Assembly (NCBI GenBank): GCA_016649785.1 | Contig: JAENXB010000141.1 | Span: 1-7,444 of the forward strand | Direction: 5' to 3' | From: Flavobacteriaceae bacterium | GTDB taxonomy: Bacteria > Bacteroidota > Bacteroidia > Flavobacteriales > Flavobacteriaceae | Length of the DNA stretch: 7,444 nt | Part shown: positions 5,007 to 7,444 of the stretch, in pieces | Layout: each line of letters starts with the position of its first letter | How positions within the stretch are numbered: position 1 is the stretch's first letter | The notes under the pieces: model-generated | Seen by the model: the letters and a program-made list of their open reading frames with translations, nothing else | What the model was told of the DNA's origin: nothing | Databases searched by the model: none | Program-made: the position numbers and the translations under genes

Positions 5007-5963
5007 TTAAAAAATTGCCGAAGCTATTTTCTGGATATTGGAACTTTTCCCCATTGAATAATAATGCAACACCGGAACCCCGGCCGCGATCAACTCCTTG
5101 CTTTGATCAATGCACCATTCAACTCCTACCTGGCGCACCTCACTGTTGTCTTTGCATTTTTCAACTTCAGAAATTAGTTCCTTAGGCATATCCACATGAA
5201 AACGATGCGGAAGTACGCTAAGTTGCGATTTAGTGGCAATTGGCTTTAATCCCGGAATTATTGGAACAGTGATCCCCTGTTCCCGACATTTTTCAACGAA
5301 TTCAAAAAATTTAGTATTGTTAAAAAACATTTGGGTAACCACATATTCAGCGCCGGCAGCCACTTTTGCCTTTAGGTTTTCAATATCCTTCTCTAAACTC
5401 GGGGCTTCCATATGCTTTTCGGGATAGCCTGCCACGCCCACGCAAAAATCGGTTTTGTGACTGTTTTCCAATATGGTATCAAGGTATATTCCTTTATTCA
5501 TATTGGTTGTTTGCTTAACCAGATCATTCGCAAAACAATTCCCATTCGGTTCGGGTTTAAAGTAAGTTTCACTCTTAACCGCATCCCCGCGAAGTGCCAG
5601 CACGTTTTTAATCCCCAGGAAATCCAGGTCTATTAAAAAATTTTCGGTATCTTCTTTGGTAAATCCTCCGCAAAGAATATGTGGAACGGCATCTACCTTA
5701 TACTTGTTTTGAATTGCCGCACAAATTCCTACCGTCCCCGGACGTTTTCTAACAACGCGTTTTTCCAGCAGCCCGTTTTCCTGCTCGATATAAACATACT
5801 CTTCCCGATGATAGGTAACATCAATAAATTGGGGGTCGAACTCCATTAAAGGATCGATTCCATCATAAATTGATTGAATGTTCTGGCCTTTGAGAGGAGG
5901 TAATATTTCAAATGAAAACAAACTTTTCCCTTTTGATGCTTCAATATGTTCGGTAATTTTCAT
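5007..5963 (-). CDS. metF: Methylenetetrahydrofolate reductase
   Basis: The enzyme is an FAD-dependent TIM-barrel protein that reduces 5,10-methylene-tetrahydrofolate to 5-methyl-tetrahydrofolate, the methyl donor for methionine synthase. It has 318 residues from ATG 5963. An in-frame TTG at 5984 would lengthen it by seven residues and overlap metH, so the ATG, 7 bases after the metH stop, is preferred. Family landmarks are FSFEILPP (16-23) with the catalytic Glu19, IDVTYH (47-52), PHILCGG (94-100), NVLALRGD (120-127), VGVAGYPEKH (175-184), VTQMFFN (209-215) and PGLKPI (237-242). Length and motifs are those of a complete bacterial MetF without the C-terminal regulatory domain of eukaryotic enzymes. 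The tight arrangement behind metH joins production and use of the methyl group in one transcript. Confidence 0.97.
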   Translation of the reverse strand: MKITEHIEASKGKSLFSFEILPPLKGQNIQSIYDGIDPLMEFDPQFIDVTYHREEYVYIEQENGLLEKRVVRKRPGTVGICAAIQNKYKVDAVPHILCGGFTKEDTENFLIDLDFLGIKNVLALRGDAVKSETYFKPEPNGNCFANDLVKQTTNMNKGIYLDTILENSHKTDFCVGVAGYPEKHMEAPSLEKDIENLKAKVAAGAEYVVTQMFFNNTKFFEFVEKCREQGITVPIIPGLKPIATKSQLSVLPHRFHVDMPKELISEVEKCKDNSEVRQVGVEWCIDQSKELIAAGVPVLHYYSMGKSSNIQKIASAIF

Positions 5964-5970
5964 TGATCTT

Positions 5971-7444
5971 TTATTGTTCTGCAATTGCAGGGTTTAGCCA
6001 TTTTTCGGCACTTTCTAAAGGTATTTCTTTTCTTGCGGCAAAATCTTTTACCTGGTCACCGGTAATTTTCCCTACCCCAAAATAACGGGCTTCGGGATTG
6101 GCAAAATAATATCCGCTTACGCTTGCTGCAGGCCACATAGCCAAACTCTCCGTGAGTTTCACCCCGATGTTTTCTTCAACTTTTAAAACTTCCCAAATAC
6201 TTATTTTTTCCAAATGATCCGGACAAGCAGGATAACCCGGCGCGGGTCGAATTCCTTTATATGTTTCTTTTATCAATTCTTCGTTGCTCAGGTTTTCATC
6301 AGAGGCATAGCCCCAGTCCTGGATTCTTACCTGCTTATGCAAATACTCGGCAAAAGCCTCAGCTAATCTGTCGGACAAAGCTTTGATCATAATCGAGTTG
6401 TAATCGTCGAATTCCGCTTCAAATTTATCTGCAAGTTCCTGGGTGCCAAAACCGGTGGACACACAAAAACATCCCATATAATCCTGGATTCCGGTTTCCT
6501 TCGGGGCAACAAAGTCTGAAAGTGCAAAGTTTGGTTTCCCCTCGTGTTTTTTCAATTGTTGTCGAAGGGTGCGGAATACCCCGGTTTTTTCTTCAGAAAC
6601 CTCCCCGTATTTTATTTCAATATCATCGCTGTTGACGGTATTCGCAGGGAATAATCCAAATACCGCTTTTGCTGTCAGTAATTTTTCATCAAAAATTCGA
6701 TTCAATAAAACTTTGGCATCCTTAAACAGGGAAGTAGCCGATTCGCCTACCACTTCATCATTTAAAATTTCAGGAAATTTGCCGTGCAACTCCCAACTTC
6801 TGAAGAAAGGAGACCAGTCTATATATTCTTCCAGTTTCTTTAAATCGAAATCTTCAAGCACCTGAATTCCCAATTTCCGGGGTTTGGTGATCGAAGTAGT
6901 TTCCCAGTCAATCCGAAAATTATTTTTCCTGGCTACTTCAATTGGAAGATATGATTTTATCTTTCCCCGCTTCAGGAAATTTTTTCTGAAAATATCGTAT
7001 TCCACTTTTAAATCGTCCCTGTATTTTTTGCTGGAATCTTCTTTAAGCAAATTACTTACCACGGTTACTGCCCTGGAAGCATCATTTACGTGAACCACCG
7101 TGTTTTGGTATTGTGGATCTATCTTCACGGCCGTATGAGCTTTGGAAGTTGTGGCGCCACCAATTAATAATGGAACAACGAACTTTTGGCGTTCCATCTC
7201 TTTGGCAAAAAATACCATTTCGTCCAATGAAGGCGTTATTAATCCGCTAAGACCAATAATATCCACATTTTCGGATTTGGCCCTTTCTATAATTTTTTCC
7301 GCGGGAACCATCACCCCCAGATCTATAATTTCGTAATTATTGCAAGCCAATACTACTCCCACAATATTTTTCCCAATATCGTGAACATCACCCTTTACGG
7401 TCGCCAGTAGAATTTTTCCAGCCGACGATCTTACACCGGACTTA
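5971..7444 (-). CDS. metH: Cobalamin-dependent methionine synthase, C-terminal part (5' end outside window)
   Basis: MetH transfers a methyl group from 5-methyl-tetrahydrofolate through cobalamin to homocysteine. The frame is open from the right edge, so the 490 residues seen are the C-terminal portion and no start is present; a GTG at 7362 lies inside the cobalamin domain and is not a start. In partial numbering, the B12 site is complete: DVHDIG (19-24) with the cobalt-ligand His21, SGL (66-68) and GG (95-96), with the standard gaps of 41 and 26 residues. The reactivation domain that binds S-adenosylmethionine begins around IDWSPFF (208-214) and contains RPAPGYPACPDH (399-410) and SVSGYYF (441-447). 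The protein ends at TAA 5973-5971, 7 bases before metF. Upstream parts (homocysteine and folate domains) may be in the same or a separate gene; this cannot be seen here. Confidence 0.97.
   Translation of the reverse strand, partial: KSGVRSSAGKILLATVKGDVHDIGKNIVGVVLACNNYEIIDLGVMVPAEKIIERAKSENVDIIGLSGLITPSLDEMVFFAKEMERQKFVVPLLIGGATTSKAHTAVKIDPQYQNTVVHVNDASRAVTVVSNLLKEDSSKKYRDDLKVEYDIFRKNFLKRGKIKSYLPIEVARKNNFRIDWETTSITKPRKLGIQVLEDFDLKKLEEYIDWSPFFRSWELHGKFPEILNDEVVGESATSLFKDAKVLLNRIFDEKLLTAKAVFGLFPANTVNSDDIEIKYGEVSEEKTGVFRTLRQQLKKHEGKPNFALSDFVAPKETGIQDYMGCFCVSTGFGTQELADKFEAEFDDYNSIMIKALSDRLAEAFAEYLHKQVRIQDWGYASDENLSNEELIKETYKGIRPAPGYPACPDHLEKISIWEVLKVEENIGVKLTESLAMWPAASVSGYYFANPEARYFGVGKITGDQVKDFAARKEIPLESAEKWLNPAIAEQ

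Noticed and set aside
5971..7362. GTG at 7362 as the start of metH.
   Set aside because: The frame continues to the window edge and the residues before the GTG contain the essential DVHDIG cobalamin motif, so it is an internal Val codon.

Overview
The window looks like chromosomal DNA from a member of the Flavobacteriia (Bacteroidota). The evidence is an AT-rich, A-rich start context without Shine-Dalgarno sites, a gliding-motility gene (gldA), Bacteroidota-type -7 boxes (TAnnTTTG), SFSQ-type and lipoprotein signal peptides, and the gene order pheA - aminotransferase. The genus cannot be told from this window alone.

Left part (1-1973), minus strand: an aromatic amino acid operon. It runs from a promoter near 1900 through a 25-codon leader peptide (1811-1734), an intrinsic terminator (1712-1682), a palindromic repeat and pheA (1594-770) into a class I/II aminotransferase that leaves the window at base 1. 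The leader peptide was not among the obvious ORFs. It holds seven aromatic codons in a row (FYYFYFY) plus one Trp codon. The terminator's 5' arm can instead pair with the 3' part of the leader ORF. This is the layout of a ribosome-mediated transcription attenuator, and it is the main discovery of the window.

Middle (1974-2903), plus strand: gldA, the ATPase of the GldAFG ABC transporter, is transcribed divergently from the pheA operon. A second palindromic repeat (1911-1944) sits between the two transcription units and may carry the -33 elements of both promoters. It is related to the repeat in front of pheA (1626-1652) by paired, compensatory base changes.

Right part (2942-7444), all minus strand: metH (C-terminal 490 residues, 5' end outside the window), then metF 7 bases later, then a PagL-like outer-membrane lipid A deacylase 24 bases later, then after a 178-base gap a head-GIN-domain (DUF2807) lipoprotein. 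MetF makes the 5-methyl-tetrahydrofolate that MetH uses to methylate homocysteine, so these two form one functional unit. The last two genes encode envelope proteins and have no evident link to methionine synthesis.

The only stretch over 300 bases without a conventional gene is 1595-1973, and it is largely filled by the attenuator, two palindromes and two candidate promoters. No tRNA, rRNA, CRISPR array or insertion sequence was seen.
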